A stretch of DNA of 55,143 bases from Acetomicrobium hydrogeniformans (GTDB lineage Bacteria; Synergistota; Synergistia; Synergistales; JAFGMB01), in NCBI GenBank assembly GCA_016841745.1, contig JAENYO010000004.1, positions 1 to 55,143 on the forward strand, in the 5' to 3' direction. Position 1 is the first letter of the stretch. Every line of letters begins with the position of its first letter. Below, piece by piece: positions 24,722 to 32,359 of the stretch. The position numbers and the translations under genes are program-made. Below the pieces are notes generated by a model, which was not told the DNA's origin, searched no databases, and was given only the letters and a program-made list of their open reading frames with translations.

Positions 24722-25867
24722 ATGTCTAGCATAATTGATGAGATCAGGAAGGAAATACCAGTCCTTAAAGAAACAGTTTACCTGGATACAGCAACCACAG
24801 GACCCTTTCACAGAAGAATATATGAAGCAGCGAGAAGCGCCTATGATGAACGATTTGAAAAAGGGATGGCATTCCCTGCCTTCATGCAGTGGGTAGAGAA
24901 GGCTGATAATGCGAGAGCGGATATAGCAAAAGTGCTGAATGCACTGCCGGAAGAAATAGCATATGTAAAAAATGCTTCAGAGGGACTTAATTTTGCCGCC
25001 AATATCATCCCCTTTGTTCCGGGTGATAACATAGTGGTCCCCGAAATGTCCTTTCCTTCTAATGCCTATGCATTTCTGAATCTCGCACAGAAGGGGGTAG
25101 AGGTCAGATTTGCCCCATGCTCTGAAGGCCAGCTGTCCTTCGAAGACCTTGTCAGCCATGTAGATGACAGAACCAGGGCCATAGCCCTGTGCCATGTGGT
25201 ATTCAGCAGCGGTTTCCGCCATGACCTTTCCCGTATAGGGGAATTCTGCAGAGAGAGGAATATCCTTTTCAGTGTGGATGCCACCCAGGCGATCATGGCA
25301 TTGAAAATAGATGTAAAGGAATGCAATATAGATATGCTTTCATTCTCCTCCTACAAATGGCCCTGCTGTCCCTTTGGCATCGGTGTATTTTATTGCTCTG
25401 CCCATCTCCTTGAAAAGAGCGAACCTCCCCATGTGGGATGGTTTGGTATGCGGGATCGCTACGAAACCGGAACACTGCATTATCCCCTTGACCTTTCTCT
25501 GACTGCTGGCCGGTTTGAAGGCGGCAGCCCGGATTTTTCCGGCGTCTTTGCCCTTGAAGCAGCAGCGAAGCTTTACCTGGAGCTCGGAGCGGAATGGGTG
25601 GAGGAGCGGATACTGGATCTGAACGAATATCTGATAGAAGGCATGCTCAAGGAAGATATCCGGATAATGGGACCCTTCCCCGTGGAGAACAGGTCAGGAA
25701 TCCTTTTTGCCCTGTTGCCTGAAGATGAGAAGCTTTCCTGTTCCCTTGAGGAACATAAGGTACAGGTGTATCTGAATCACGGAAAATGCAGGATAGCTAC
25801 CCATTATTTCAATACAAGGAATGATATAGACCGCCTCATGGGAGCAATAAAGGATGGGCTCAATTAA
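24722..25867 (+). CDS. Class V aminotransferase / cysteine-desulfurase-like protein
   Basis: This 381-residue PLP enzyme of fold type I belongs to the class V (NifS/IscS-like) group. The N-terminus VYLDTATTGPFHRRIYEA, the substrate region NASEGLNFAANIIPF, SVDATQAIMALKID (Asp that binds the pyridine nitrogen) and SFSSYKWPCCPFG (PLP-binding Lys) are visible, and GTLHYPLDLSL with FEGGSPDFSGVFAL follows. The catalytic cysteine loop of true desulfurases is not evident, so isopenicillin-N-epimerase-like or an aminotransferase/lyase activity is more likely. The ATG at 24722 is 9 nt from AAGGAGA; a GTG at 24713 is in frame but too close. It is a single gene between two repeat blocks. Confidence 0.85.
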   Translation: MSSIIDEIRKEIPVLKETVYLDTATTGPFHRRIYEAARSAYDERFEKGMAFPAFMQWVEKADNARADIAKVLNALPEEIAYVKNASEGLNFAANIIPFVPGDNIVVPEMSFPSNAYAFLNLAQKGVEVRFAPCSEGQLSFEDLVSHVDDRTRAIALCHVVFSSGFRHDLSRIGEFCRERNILFSVDATQAIMALKIDVKECNIDMLSFSSYKWPCCPFGIGVFYCSAHLLEKSEPPHVGWFGMRDRYETGTLHYPLDLSLTAGRFEGGSPDFSGVFALEAAAKLYLELGAEWVEERILDLNEYLIEGMLKEDIRIMGPFPVENRSGILFALLPEDEKLSCSLEEHKVQVYLNHGKCRIATHYFNTRNDIDRLMGAIKDGLN

Positions 25868-25890
25868 GTATGCCAGATCATGTAACTAAC

Positions 25891-25938
25891 AAAGAGGAGA
25901 GGGTTTTTCAAACCCGCCTCCTCTTCTTTTTCCCATCT
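25891..25938 (+). terminator. Terminator after the class V aminotransferase gene
   Basis: AAGAGGAG pairs with CTCCTCTT, enclosing an inner GGGTTTTTCAAACCC hairpin, and is followed by CTTTTTCCC. Confidence 0.75.
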
Positions 25939-25954
25939 GACTTTCTATTTTATA

Positions 25955-26158
25955 TTCCTGTTTCCCTCTGTGCCCTCCAGGTCTAAATCTTTCCCATGGC
26001 ACAAATCTCTGATTTTGTGACATCCATCAACCTTGATCGTTTCGGTGCGCTAAAGCGGCACCCTACACAAAACGTCTGCATCCCCGCGCAGCGTCCGGCC
26101 GTCCCCGGTTTATTTAAAGGGTTTTGACGGATTTGCGTCTTTGCGGTAAAACAGGGTT
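25955..26158 (+). repeat. Composite intergenic repeat, block 2
   Basis: It carries the 26-nt hairpin (25997-26022), CATCAACC, the module GGTGCGCTAAAGCGGCACC (about 26044-26062), the GCGTCCGRCCGTCCCCGG segment (about 26090-26108) and TTTGCGTCTTTGCGGTAAAACAG. It abuts the stop of the histidine kinase gene. Confidence 0.75.
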
Positions 26159-26159
26159 T

Positions 26160-27638
26160 CTATGGTTTACTGGTTTTCTCACCCATCGGCAGCCCTATCT
26201 CCACCGTCAACCCCCCGCCGGGAGAATTACAAGCCCTTATATAACCCCCGTGGAGTTTGACCGCCCGTTCAGCTATGGACAGACCCAGACCTGTACCGCC
26301 CGTTTTCCTGTCCCTTGCCGAGTCCAGACGGTAAAATGGTTTGAAAATGTTTTCCAGTTCCTTCTCCTCGATCCCATCTCCGTAATCCTGCACCCTTATT
26401 ACCGCCAGATTCCCCTTTGTTGTCGAATAGGAACCTTCCATGATGATCTCAATATCTTTGTCTTCCAGGTTATGTTTAAGAGCGTTCCGTATAACATTTT
26501 CTGTGGCTCGCGAGATCAGGGTCGGATCACCATAGATGTAAATATCCTTTATCGGATCGAACTTGACGTCGCAGTTCTTGCATTCTGCCTCGAATCTGGC
26601 ATCAATAACTATATCCCTTACCAGTTCAGTCAGGTTGATCCTGATCTTCTGCATATTTGTCATATCTGTTTCAAAACGGGAAAGGGACAGCAGCTGGCCT
26701 ATCATATCGTTCAGTCGTTCAGTCTCCAGCTCGATCCTGTTGAGGGCGCTTTCAGCTTCTGTTCCGGAGCGTTTACGGGCAAGGCCAAGGGCTATATTGA
26801 GCCTGGCCAGGGGTGTCCGAAGCTCATGGGAAATATCTCCGATAAGCCTTTTCTGGGCCCCTATAAGATCTTCAAGATGTTCAGCCATAATGTTGAAACC
26901 TTTCCCCAGGTCTCCAATTTCATCATTCCTGAGGGTAAGTTTTTCTTCAACCCTGACCCCGAGATCACCCTGGGCCAGTTTCTGTGTTGCCTCTCGAAGT
27001 TTTCTTATTGGAACTGCCATATTGTTTGCCAGCCAGTAACATGCCGCAGCTCCTGCTGCCAGGACTGCAATCAGCCTGAAGATCATTGTGCCCGCATTTT
27101 CTCTGGACGGAAAGGGAGGCGGAATAAATCTGAAGGCAGCGAAGACATAGTCATTTCCCTTTGCGAAAGTTATCTTTCTGGCCAGGATCCCCAGGGGGCC
27201 GATAAAAGTGAATCTGGTCCCGTTATCTTTCATGGTCTCCATTAAAAACTTTTCAAGCCTGCGGTGGTCCTCTTCCTGATCCTTGTCCTGCCGATCCTGG
27301 CGGAAGAGCCTCAGAATGGGCTTGCCATCAGAGGTGAAAAGCATCATCCTTCCCCGGACCTTCCGGTTTGAAAGTTTCAGAAAGCTGTCGAGGCCTTCCT
27401 TTCCCTGACTTTCATAGATCTCCACCGCCGGGGGTCCATATTCGTCCAGGGCCTCGCCAAACTCGGAGCGAAGTTCTGTCCTTGTAAAACCCTGGTGGGC
27501 AAAATAGGCAGAACTGATACCTACCACAAATATTATTGCAAGGGCAGCCATGAACCAGAGGAAGATCTTCATGAACATCTTCCCCCTGGTGGTTTCATTC
27601 AGTATCATATTTTCACTGACCTGTCCTTTCCTGGACAT
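26160..27638 (-). CDS. CpxA-like sensor histidine kinase
   Basis: This membrane sensor kinase has about 492 residues. TM1 is near residues 23-46, a periplasmic region spans about 47-182, and TM2 is near 186-208. A HAMP linker (MAVPIRKLREATQKLAQGDL) leads to the phosphoacceptor domain with His271 (GDISHELRTPLARL). The ATP-binding domain follows, with the N box (NVIRNALKHN), DYGDGI, and GTGLGLSIAERAVKLHGG. It overlaps the response regulator gene by 26 nt at this start; an ATG at 27608 would remove the overlap. The domain order and the nearby CpxP-like gene make a Cpx-type envelope-stress system likely. The signal is inferred, not shown. Confidence 0.88.
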   Translation of the reverse strand: MSRKGQVSENMILNETTRGKMFMKIFLWFMAALAIIFVVGISSAYFAHQGFTRTELRSEFGEALDEYGPPAVEIYESQGKEGLDSFLKLSNRKVRGRMMLFTSDGKPILRLFRQDRQDKDQEEDHRRLEKFLMETMKDNGTRFTFIGPLGILARKITFAKGNDYVFAAFRFIPPPFPSRENAGTMIFRLIAVLAAGAAACYWLANNMAVPIRKLREATQKLAQGDLGVRVEEKLTLRNDEIGDLGKGFNIMAEHLEDLIGAQKRLIGDISHELRTPLARLNIALGLARKRSGTEAESALNRIELETERLNDMIGQLLSLSRFETDMTNMQKIRINLTELVRDIVIDARFEAECKNCDVKFDPIKDIYIYGDPTLISRATENVIRNALKHNLEDKDIEIIMEGSYSTTKGNLAVIRVQDYGDGIEEKELENIFKPFYRLDSARDRKTGGTGLGLSIAERAVKLHGGYIRACNSPGGGLTVEIGLPMGEKTSKP

Positions 27639-28368
27639 CCCTTTTCTCCTCGCCAGGGCTGGAGGGACTTGAATACAGATAGCCTTCTCCCCTTATGGTC
27701 TTTATTCTCTCTGTGCCATCATTTCCCGGGCCGATCTTTTTCCGCAGGTTGCTGATATGAACGTCAATGCTCCTGTCGAAAGGGGAATAAGACCTCTCCA
27801 GAACCTTTCTCACAAGATCCTGTCTTTTTATAACCTGTCCGGCTTTTTCAAGAAAAGTCTCCAGCAGCCTGAATTCCAGAGAAGTAAGTTCCACTACTTC
27901 TCCCTCTCTTTTTACCACATGTGATCGCGGGTCAAGCTCTATATCAGCCACCCTGAGGATCGGTTCTCCAATTACGGAAGCCGTATTTTTCACTCCGCCC
28001 TCATACCTTCGGAGAACCGCCTTTATCCTGGCTATCAGTTCCCGCGGATTGAAAGGTTTGGGAACGTAATCGTCAGCCCCGATCTCCAGGCCTACTATTC
28101 TGTCCACATCATCGCCCCTGGCAGTGAGCATTATTACAGGTATGGCCGACTCCGCCCGAATACTTTTGAGCACATCGAAACCGTTCATTTCAGGGAGCAT
28201 CACATCCAGTACCACAATGTCATGTTCTCCCCTGAGAGCGGCCTCAACACCTTTCTTTCCGGAGTGGACCGAACTGAAGTAAAAACCTTCCGATCCCAGG
28301 TATTCCGAAAGAAGTTCGCAGAGCTCCACATCATCTTCAATTGCTAATATCCGAGTCATTTCCATCAT
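27613..28368 (-). CDS. CpxR-like OmpR/PhoB-family response regulator
   Basis: This 251-residue regulator has a receiver domain (acidic pocket EDD at 11-13, phosphoacceptor Asp55 in VVLDVMLPEMNG, Thr in MLTARG, Lys in VPKPFNP) and a winged-helix DNA-binding domain (ELTSLEFRLLETFLEKAGQV, RSIDVHISNLRKKIG, KTIRGEGYLY). It is the partner of the overlapping kinase gene. Several ATG codons crowd the start (28368, 28365, 28359); the exact one is not decided. Probable targets are the upstream region it shares divergently with the RNA and aminotransferase unit, and the CpxP-like gene at 30127. Confidence 0.92.
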   Translation of the reverse strand: MMEMTRILAIEDDVELCELLSEYLGSEGFYFSSVHSGKKGVEAALRGEHDIVVLDVMLPEMNGFDVLKSIRAESAIPVIMLTARGDDVDRIVGLEIGADDYVPKPFNPRELIARIKAVLRRYEGGVKNTASVIGEPILRVADIELDPRSHVVKREGEVVELTSLEFRLLETFLEKAGQVIKRQDLVRKVLERSYSPFDRSIDVHISNLRKKIGPGNDGTERIKTIRGEGYLYSSPSSPGEEKRDVQERTGQ

Positions 28369-28485
28369 CCCTGTTGTTTTTAGAAGTAATTTTCTTTATT
28401 TTATCCGAAAAAGAGAACAAAAAAGAGTTAAGAATTGTAAAGAAAGCTTTATTTACCTAAAGGATCCATATTTAATGGTGCAGGT

Positions 28486-28514
28486 TTGACACTCCATGTC
28501 TGGAAGGTTAGAAT
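28486..28514 (+). promoter_or_regulatory. Sigma-70 type promoter of a structured RNA
   Basis: TTGACA at 28486-28491, a spacer of 17 nt and TAGAAT at 28509-28514 form a near-consensus promoter, with an expected start near 28521. Confidence 0.7.
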
Positions 28515-28520
28515 TATTCT

Positions 28521-28710
28521 CAATATTTTTAAATTAGCCAACAAGCTTAACGAGTGGGGGGAATAGTAGAATGCAAGTCCTGTTTATCGTCTTTATTTAC
28601 ATTATAGACATTCTATCCCGCTGCGGGTTTCCCCCTGGAGCTTATGTTGGCGCATAAGCGCTGAAGGTCCAGGCCGGAGCCTTTTTCAGGGGTTCCGGCC
28701 TTTTTGTTTT
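28521..28710 (+). ncRNA. 6S-like structured RNA with intrinsic terminator
   Basis: The transcript predicted from the promoter folds into one long rod. The closing stem pairs 28537-28548 (GCCAACAAGCTT) with 28638-28651, with a 2-nt bulge. A second stem pairs 28556-28563 (GGGGGGAA) with 28629-28636. A third pairs 28566-28573 with 28609-28616 around a 35-nt loop. On the 3' side between stems two and three lies a small hairpin CCCG-CTG-CGGG (28617-28627). A terminator (AGGCCGGA/TCCGGCCT, 28671-28701, then TTTTTGTTTTT) follows. Length of about 185 nt, rod shape and 3' central hairpin are features of 6S RNA (ssrS). The alternative is an attenuator leader for the aminotransferase gene, which starts 30 nt after the T-run. 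Confidence 0.5.
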
Positions 28711-28740
28711 TAGATCACAACATACTTGGGAGGTTTTTTT

Positions 28741-29922
28741 ATGTCAATGAAATTTGCCAGCAGAATGGTAGAGTTTGAGTCATCCGATCTTGCGGAGATA
28801 ATGAAAGTTATCGCCGATCCGGAGATCATTTCCTTTGCGGGCGGTCTTCCCGCACCTGAGCTTTTTCCCGTGGAGGGAATGAAGGAAGCATGCGTTAAAG
28901 CCCTCGATACTGCGGGAATGAAGGCCCTTCAGTATTATAAGACAGAGGGACTTCCCTCTCTCAGGGAAAAGATAGCTTCCAGGATGAACAGGAAGTTTGG
29001 AACATCCGTGACCCTTGACAACATCCTTATCGTCACAGGCTCCCAGCAGGCCCTTGATCTTGCTGGCAAACTATTTCTCGATGAAGGCGATGTTGTTCTC
29101 TGCGAGAGCCCCACATACCTCGGAGCCCTTGATGCCTTCAAGGCCTATTGCCCGAAGTTCGTTGAGGTGGAGACCGACGATGAGGGAATGGTACCCGAAG
29201 ACCTGGAGAAAAAGATCCAGGGAGAAAAGGTAAAACTCATCTATGTCATCCCCGATTTCCAGAATCCCACCGGAAAGACCTGGTCCATCGAAAGAAGAAA
29301 GGCCTTCATGGAGGTTGTCAACAGGTATTCTGTTCCAGTTATAGAGGACAACCCCTATGGAGAACTTCGCTTTACCGGAGAAGTTCCCCCTTCTCTTAAA
29401 TCTATGGACACCAACGACAGCATCCTTCTTTTCGGAACATTCTCCAAGATCCTCAGCCCTGGAATGCGTATTGCATGGATAGCAGGCAATGAAGACCTCC
29501 TGTTGAAGTTTATATACCTCAAACAGGCATCCGACCTCCATACCTCTACCATAAGCCAGTACCAGATCGATGCCTTCATGGAAATGAACGACATCGATGT
29601 CCACGTGGAAAAGCTGATCGAGGTCTATGGTAAAAGGGCAAAGGTGATGGTTCAGGCCATGGAAGAATATTTCCCCGCAGGAGTTAAATTTCTAAGGCCC
29701 GAAGGTGGCCTTTTCACCTGGGTCGAAATGCCCGAAGGTGTGAATGGAAGAGCACTGTTTGCCAGGGCCATCGAAAATAAAGTCGCCTTCGTACCCGGCG
29801 GAGCATTCTATCCCAATGGCGGACACGAAAATACCATGAGGCTCAATTTCTCCAACATGTCTCCTGAAAAGATCCGTGAGGGCATCAAGATACTCGGAGA
29901 GGTAATGGCAGAGTTTGTGTAA
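28741..29922 (+). CDS. PLP-dependent aminotransferase, class I/II (LysN/2-aminoadipate type)
   Basis: This 393-residue fold-type I aminotransferase resembles the 2-aminoadipate/branched-chain/aromatic group found in thermophiles and anaerobes. Features are FAGGLPAPELFPVE near the N-terminus, IVTGSQQALDLAGKL, YVIPDFQNPTGKTWS (Asn and Asp contacts to PLP), IEDNPYGELRF, the PLP lysine in FGTFSKILSPGMRIAW, and MRLNFSN (Arg for the substrate carboxylate). GGGAGG lies 7 nt before the ATG at 28741; the frame's earlier TTG is too close to that site. A perfect terminator follows. The substrate range cannot be told from sequence alone. Confidence 0.9.
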   Translation: MSMKFASRMVEFESSDLAEIMKVIADPEIISFAGGLPAPELFPVEGMKEACVKALDTAGMKALQYYKTEGLPSLREKIASRMNRKFGTSVTLDNILIVTGSQQALDLAGKLFLDEGDVVLCESPTYLGALDAFKAYCPKFVEVETDDEGMVPEDLEKKIQGEKVKLIYVIPDFQNPTGKTWSIERRKAFMEVVNRYSVPVIEDNPYGELRFTGEVPPSLKSMDTNDSILLFGTFSKILSPGMRIAWIAGNEDLLLKFIYLKQASDLHTSTISQYQIDAFMEMNDIDVHVEKLIEVYGKRAKVMVQAMEEYFPAGVKFLRPEGGLFTWVEMPEGVNGRALFARAIENKVAFVPGGAFYPNGGHENTMRLNFSNMSPEKIREGIKILGEVMAEFV

Positions 29923-29943
29923 AACCGGATAAGATAGCATTTC

Positions 29944-29980
29944 AGCCCCAGGGACCTTTCCCTGGGGCTTTTTTATTTTT
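29944..29980 (+). terminator. Terminator after the class I/II aminotransferase gene
   Basis: AGCCCCAGGGA pairs perfectly with TCCCTGGGGCT around CCTT, followed by TTTTTATTTTT. Confidence 0.92.
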
Positions 29981-30126
29981 ATTATTCTTTTCATGAAGAA
30001 AACTATATCCCCTGTTAATCTTTCTTAACATTCCTGAACTGCATCTTTACATAAACCCGTCTAGAATCATTCCGTGATAACGACATTTTCAAGCCAGAAA
30101 ATGATCTATAAAAGGAGTTGAAGAAG

Positions 30127-31050
30127 ATGAAGATTGACAAGTTCAAAAAAAGCGTGATCGCAGTTACAGGAATAGCAGTCGCCGGAGCGGTACTTCTGGG
30201 AAGTTTCAATATGGCCCAGGCCTATACCCGGACTAAAGAATTTGGAGATAAGGATGGATTAACCATGATGAAAGATCTGGGCCTTTCTGAAAGTCAGAAG
30301 GAACAGATCCGGAAAATGGAGCAGGACTGGAAAGAAACAAACCGTGAGAAGAGAAAAAACCTCAGGGAAAAAATGGACAGCTTTGGCGTGGAACCTGGAG
30401 AAAAGGATCTTAATGAAGTCAGGGCTCATATGTCCGAGATGATATACCAGGGAATGAAAAACCGTTACGAATTATTCCAGGTACTGACTCCTGAGCAGCG
30501 TGCAGTCCTTGAAAAGAAAAGAATGGATCCCAGGGAAGACCGGCAGAAAAAAAGAGAGAACAGAGAGGAAAAAAAGGAGCAGTTCAAGGAAAAGCTTACC
30601 CGGGAACTCGATCTTACTCCAGGCCAGCAGCAGAAACTCCATGCAATGAAGCTTCAACATTCCCGAAGAGACAGGACCTCTTTCCTTGCGGAGAAACTGG
30701 ACCTGACCCAAAGCCAGAAAGAACAGATAGAGAATATACTCGAAAAGCACAGGGGTATGTATGGCAAGGGAGAAGACGGTATCCAGAGGAAAGACAAGGA
30801 AAATCTCGATCTTATGAAGGAACTTCATGATTCCCCAACCTTTGATGAGAGTAAGGCACGGGAGTTATCCTCTGCCATGGCAGAAAAGATGGTATCAGGA
30901 TTTATGGAGAGAAAAAAGATCGATTCGGAAATAATGCAGATCCTGAATGAAGACCAGAAAGAAGAATTTATGAAAATGAGAAGGGACTTCAGAAACAGGG
31001 ATGGCGGACATAGAGGTTCCATTCACGGAAAACCGCCAATGAAAGGATAA
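30127..31050 (+). CDS. Spy/CpxP-like periplasmic protein with five LTxxQ-type motifs
   Basis: This 307-residue exported, highly charged helical protein starts at ATG 30127, 9 nt from AAAAGGAG. The N-terminus has a signal (KSVIAVTGIAVAGAVLLGSF, cleavage after AQA). Five copies of the Spy/CpxP motif occur in order: LSESQKEQI, LTPEQRAVL, LTPGQQQKL, LTQSQKEQI and LNEDQKEEF. Ordinary Spy or CpxP proteins have two and about 160 residues, so this is a duplicated or extended version. The first and fourth motifs share SQKEQI, which supports internal duplication. With the CpxA/CpxR-like pair 1.8 kb to the left it probably acts in periplasmic chaperoning or feedback on the kinase. A metal-sensing role (CnrX/ZraP type) is another family option. 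Confidence 0.8.
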   Translation: MKIDKFKKSVIAVTGIAVAGAVLLGSFNMAQAYTRTKEFGDKDGLTMMKDLGLSESQKEQIRKMEQDWKETNREKRKNLREKMDSFGVEPGEKDLNEVRAHMSEMIYQGMKNRYELFQVLTPEQRAVLEKKRMDPREDRQKKRENREEKKEQFKEKLTRELDLTPGQQQKLHAMKLQHSRRDRTSFLAEKLDLTQSQKEQIENILEKHRGMYGKGEDGIQRKDKENLDLMKELHDSPTFDESKARELSSAMAEKMVSGFMERKKIDSEIMQILNEDQKEEFMKMRRDFRNRDGGHRGSIHGKPPMKG

Positions 31051-31088
31051 CTGATCCCGCCACGATCCGATCATTTTTAAAATATCAA

Positions 31089-31114
31089 AGCCCGCCTCTT
31101 CCTCGAGACGGGCT
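31089..31114. terminator. Shared terminator between convergent genes
   Basis: AGCCCGCCTC pairs with GAGACGGGCT with one mismatch; T-rich sequence lies on both sides. It separates the CpxP-like gene (plus) and the phosphoesterase gene (minus). Confidence 0.7.
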
Positions 31115-31127
31115 CCTGTTATTGTTT

Positions 31128-31754
31128 TCAGAACCCGGTTTTATGTTTAAGCAGCCTGTTATCATCCACATACCTTGGATAGGGCAGGGAATAGACTTTC
31201 CCCGTATCCATCTGGATAAGGTTGATCGCCAGGAGACCGTTAAGTATAACTCCTTTTACCTGTTCCTTTTCAGAAGGGTAGAAGGTATCGTGGCCATAGA
31301 GGTTAAAGGTGCCATCTCCACCCTCCAGGAGAAAATAGTAATGGCTCAGGTTAAGTTTCAGATTTCCGATGTGAGCCTCTCCTGTCTGGCTTATTATCCT
31401 GCTCCTTCGGAACAGGCTCCTCACGATCTCTTCACAGTCATGGTTTCCCATAACAAGAATACTCTCGCGGTTTTCATTATGTGTTCCGTATTCAAGGATG
31501 CTGCGAAGTCGTCTGAGCTTCAGCGCATAAAGATCTTTCTGGTTTGGACGGATCTCCAGCTTTACCTGGTCCGCAAGGTCACCCGTGTGGATAACCCAGG
31601 GCGGATCAAGTACCTTGATCAGCCGATCAAGGGCCTGGTAGAAGGAGGAAGGAGTATCAGAAACATGCAGGATCACCTTACCCCGGAGTTCCATTATTTC
31701 CTCAGGAATATCTATAACATCCAGCATCCTGTACATTAGAGACTTTAGATTCAT
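31128..31754 (-). CDS. Calcineurin-like metallophosphoesterase
   Basis: This 208-residue protein has the metallophosphoesterase signature order: HVSDTP (a variant of the DxH block), VIHTGDLAD, LVMGNHDCEE and YGHD near the end. These supply ligands for a two-metal site. The first block has SDT rather than the usual DxH, and the final block has YGHD rather than GHxH, so the site is somewhat atypical. The ATG at 31754 follows GGGTGG at a good distance; an ATG at 31760 is also in frame. The substrate is unknown. Confidence 0.78.
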   Translation of the reverse strand: MNLKSLMYRMLDVIDIPEEIMELRGKVILHVSDTPSSFYQALDRLIKVLDPPWVIHTGDLADQVKLEIRPNQKDLYALKLRRLRSILEYGTHNENRESILVMGNHDCEEIVRSLFRRSRIISQTGEAHIGNLKLNLSHYYFLLEGGDGTFNLYGHDTFYPSEKEQVKGVILNGLLAINLIQMDTGKVYSLPYPRYVDDNRLLKHKTGF

Positions 31755-31844
31755 AGTCATCCACCCATCGAGGAATCATTTCCTCTCAAGGTTAAAGTAA
31801 ATTCATTCAAAAAACTACCCACCCGGCAATTTTAAATTTTGATT

Positions 31845-32345
31845 TTCGATTTCCTCTGCGAGGACTCAACACACCCTCAGCGCTGAAAGTCCGCCACTAC
31901 TTGGGCCTGACGGTTTTATATGAAGGGCAGAATGTCCGGCCAACCAGACTTTATGGGTTTTAAGAAGATCTTTGACGGATTTGCGGCGGAAAGCGTCCGA
32001 CCGACCTCGGTTTTTGACGGATTTGCGCTCTCTGCGGTAAAACAGCTTCTGACTTAGGTTTTATGTTTCCCTCTGTGTCCTCCAGGTTGGATGTTGGCCT
32101 CCTGGCACAAATCTATGATTTCGTGACATCCATCAACCATTATCTTAGTAGGATGTGGTCTTCCCAGACATCATTGTGACAACAGACAAAACAAGATAAT
32201 CAAAGGGTTTATGTCTTCCTCTGCGTTCCTCTGCGTCCTCTGCGGTAAAACAGCTTTTGACTCTGATTTTGTTTTTGACCTGGTTCCCTCAGCTTTACCT
32301 CCGAGCCCACCGTGGTAAAAGATATTTTGATGTTTTGCCGTTTTC
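31845..32345 (+). repeat. Composite intergenic repeat, block 3
   Basis: This long block has the 26-nt hairpin (32103-32128), the segment GTAGGATGTGGTCTTCCCAG with its following 70 nt (almost identical in block 6), and two CTCTGCG...GCGGTAAAACAGC runs (about 32028-32047 and 32217-32254). It also holds the segment CGTCCGACCG. No gene was recognised. Confidence 0.8.
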
Positions 32346-32359
32346 TCTGTACAGATCCC

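Noticed and set aside
26124-27245. 373-codon plus-strand open frame opposite the histidine kinase
   Set aside because: It mirrors the kinase gene, whose motifs on the minus strand are unambiguous; the antisense peptide is proline- and cysteine-rich and unlike a protein.
31122-31739. 205-codon plus-strand open frame
   Set aside because: It is antisense to the metallophosphoesterase gene, which carries the family's motifs in order.
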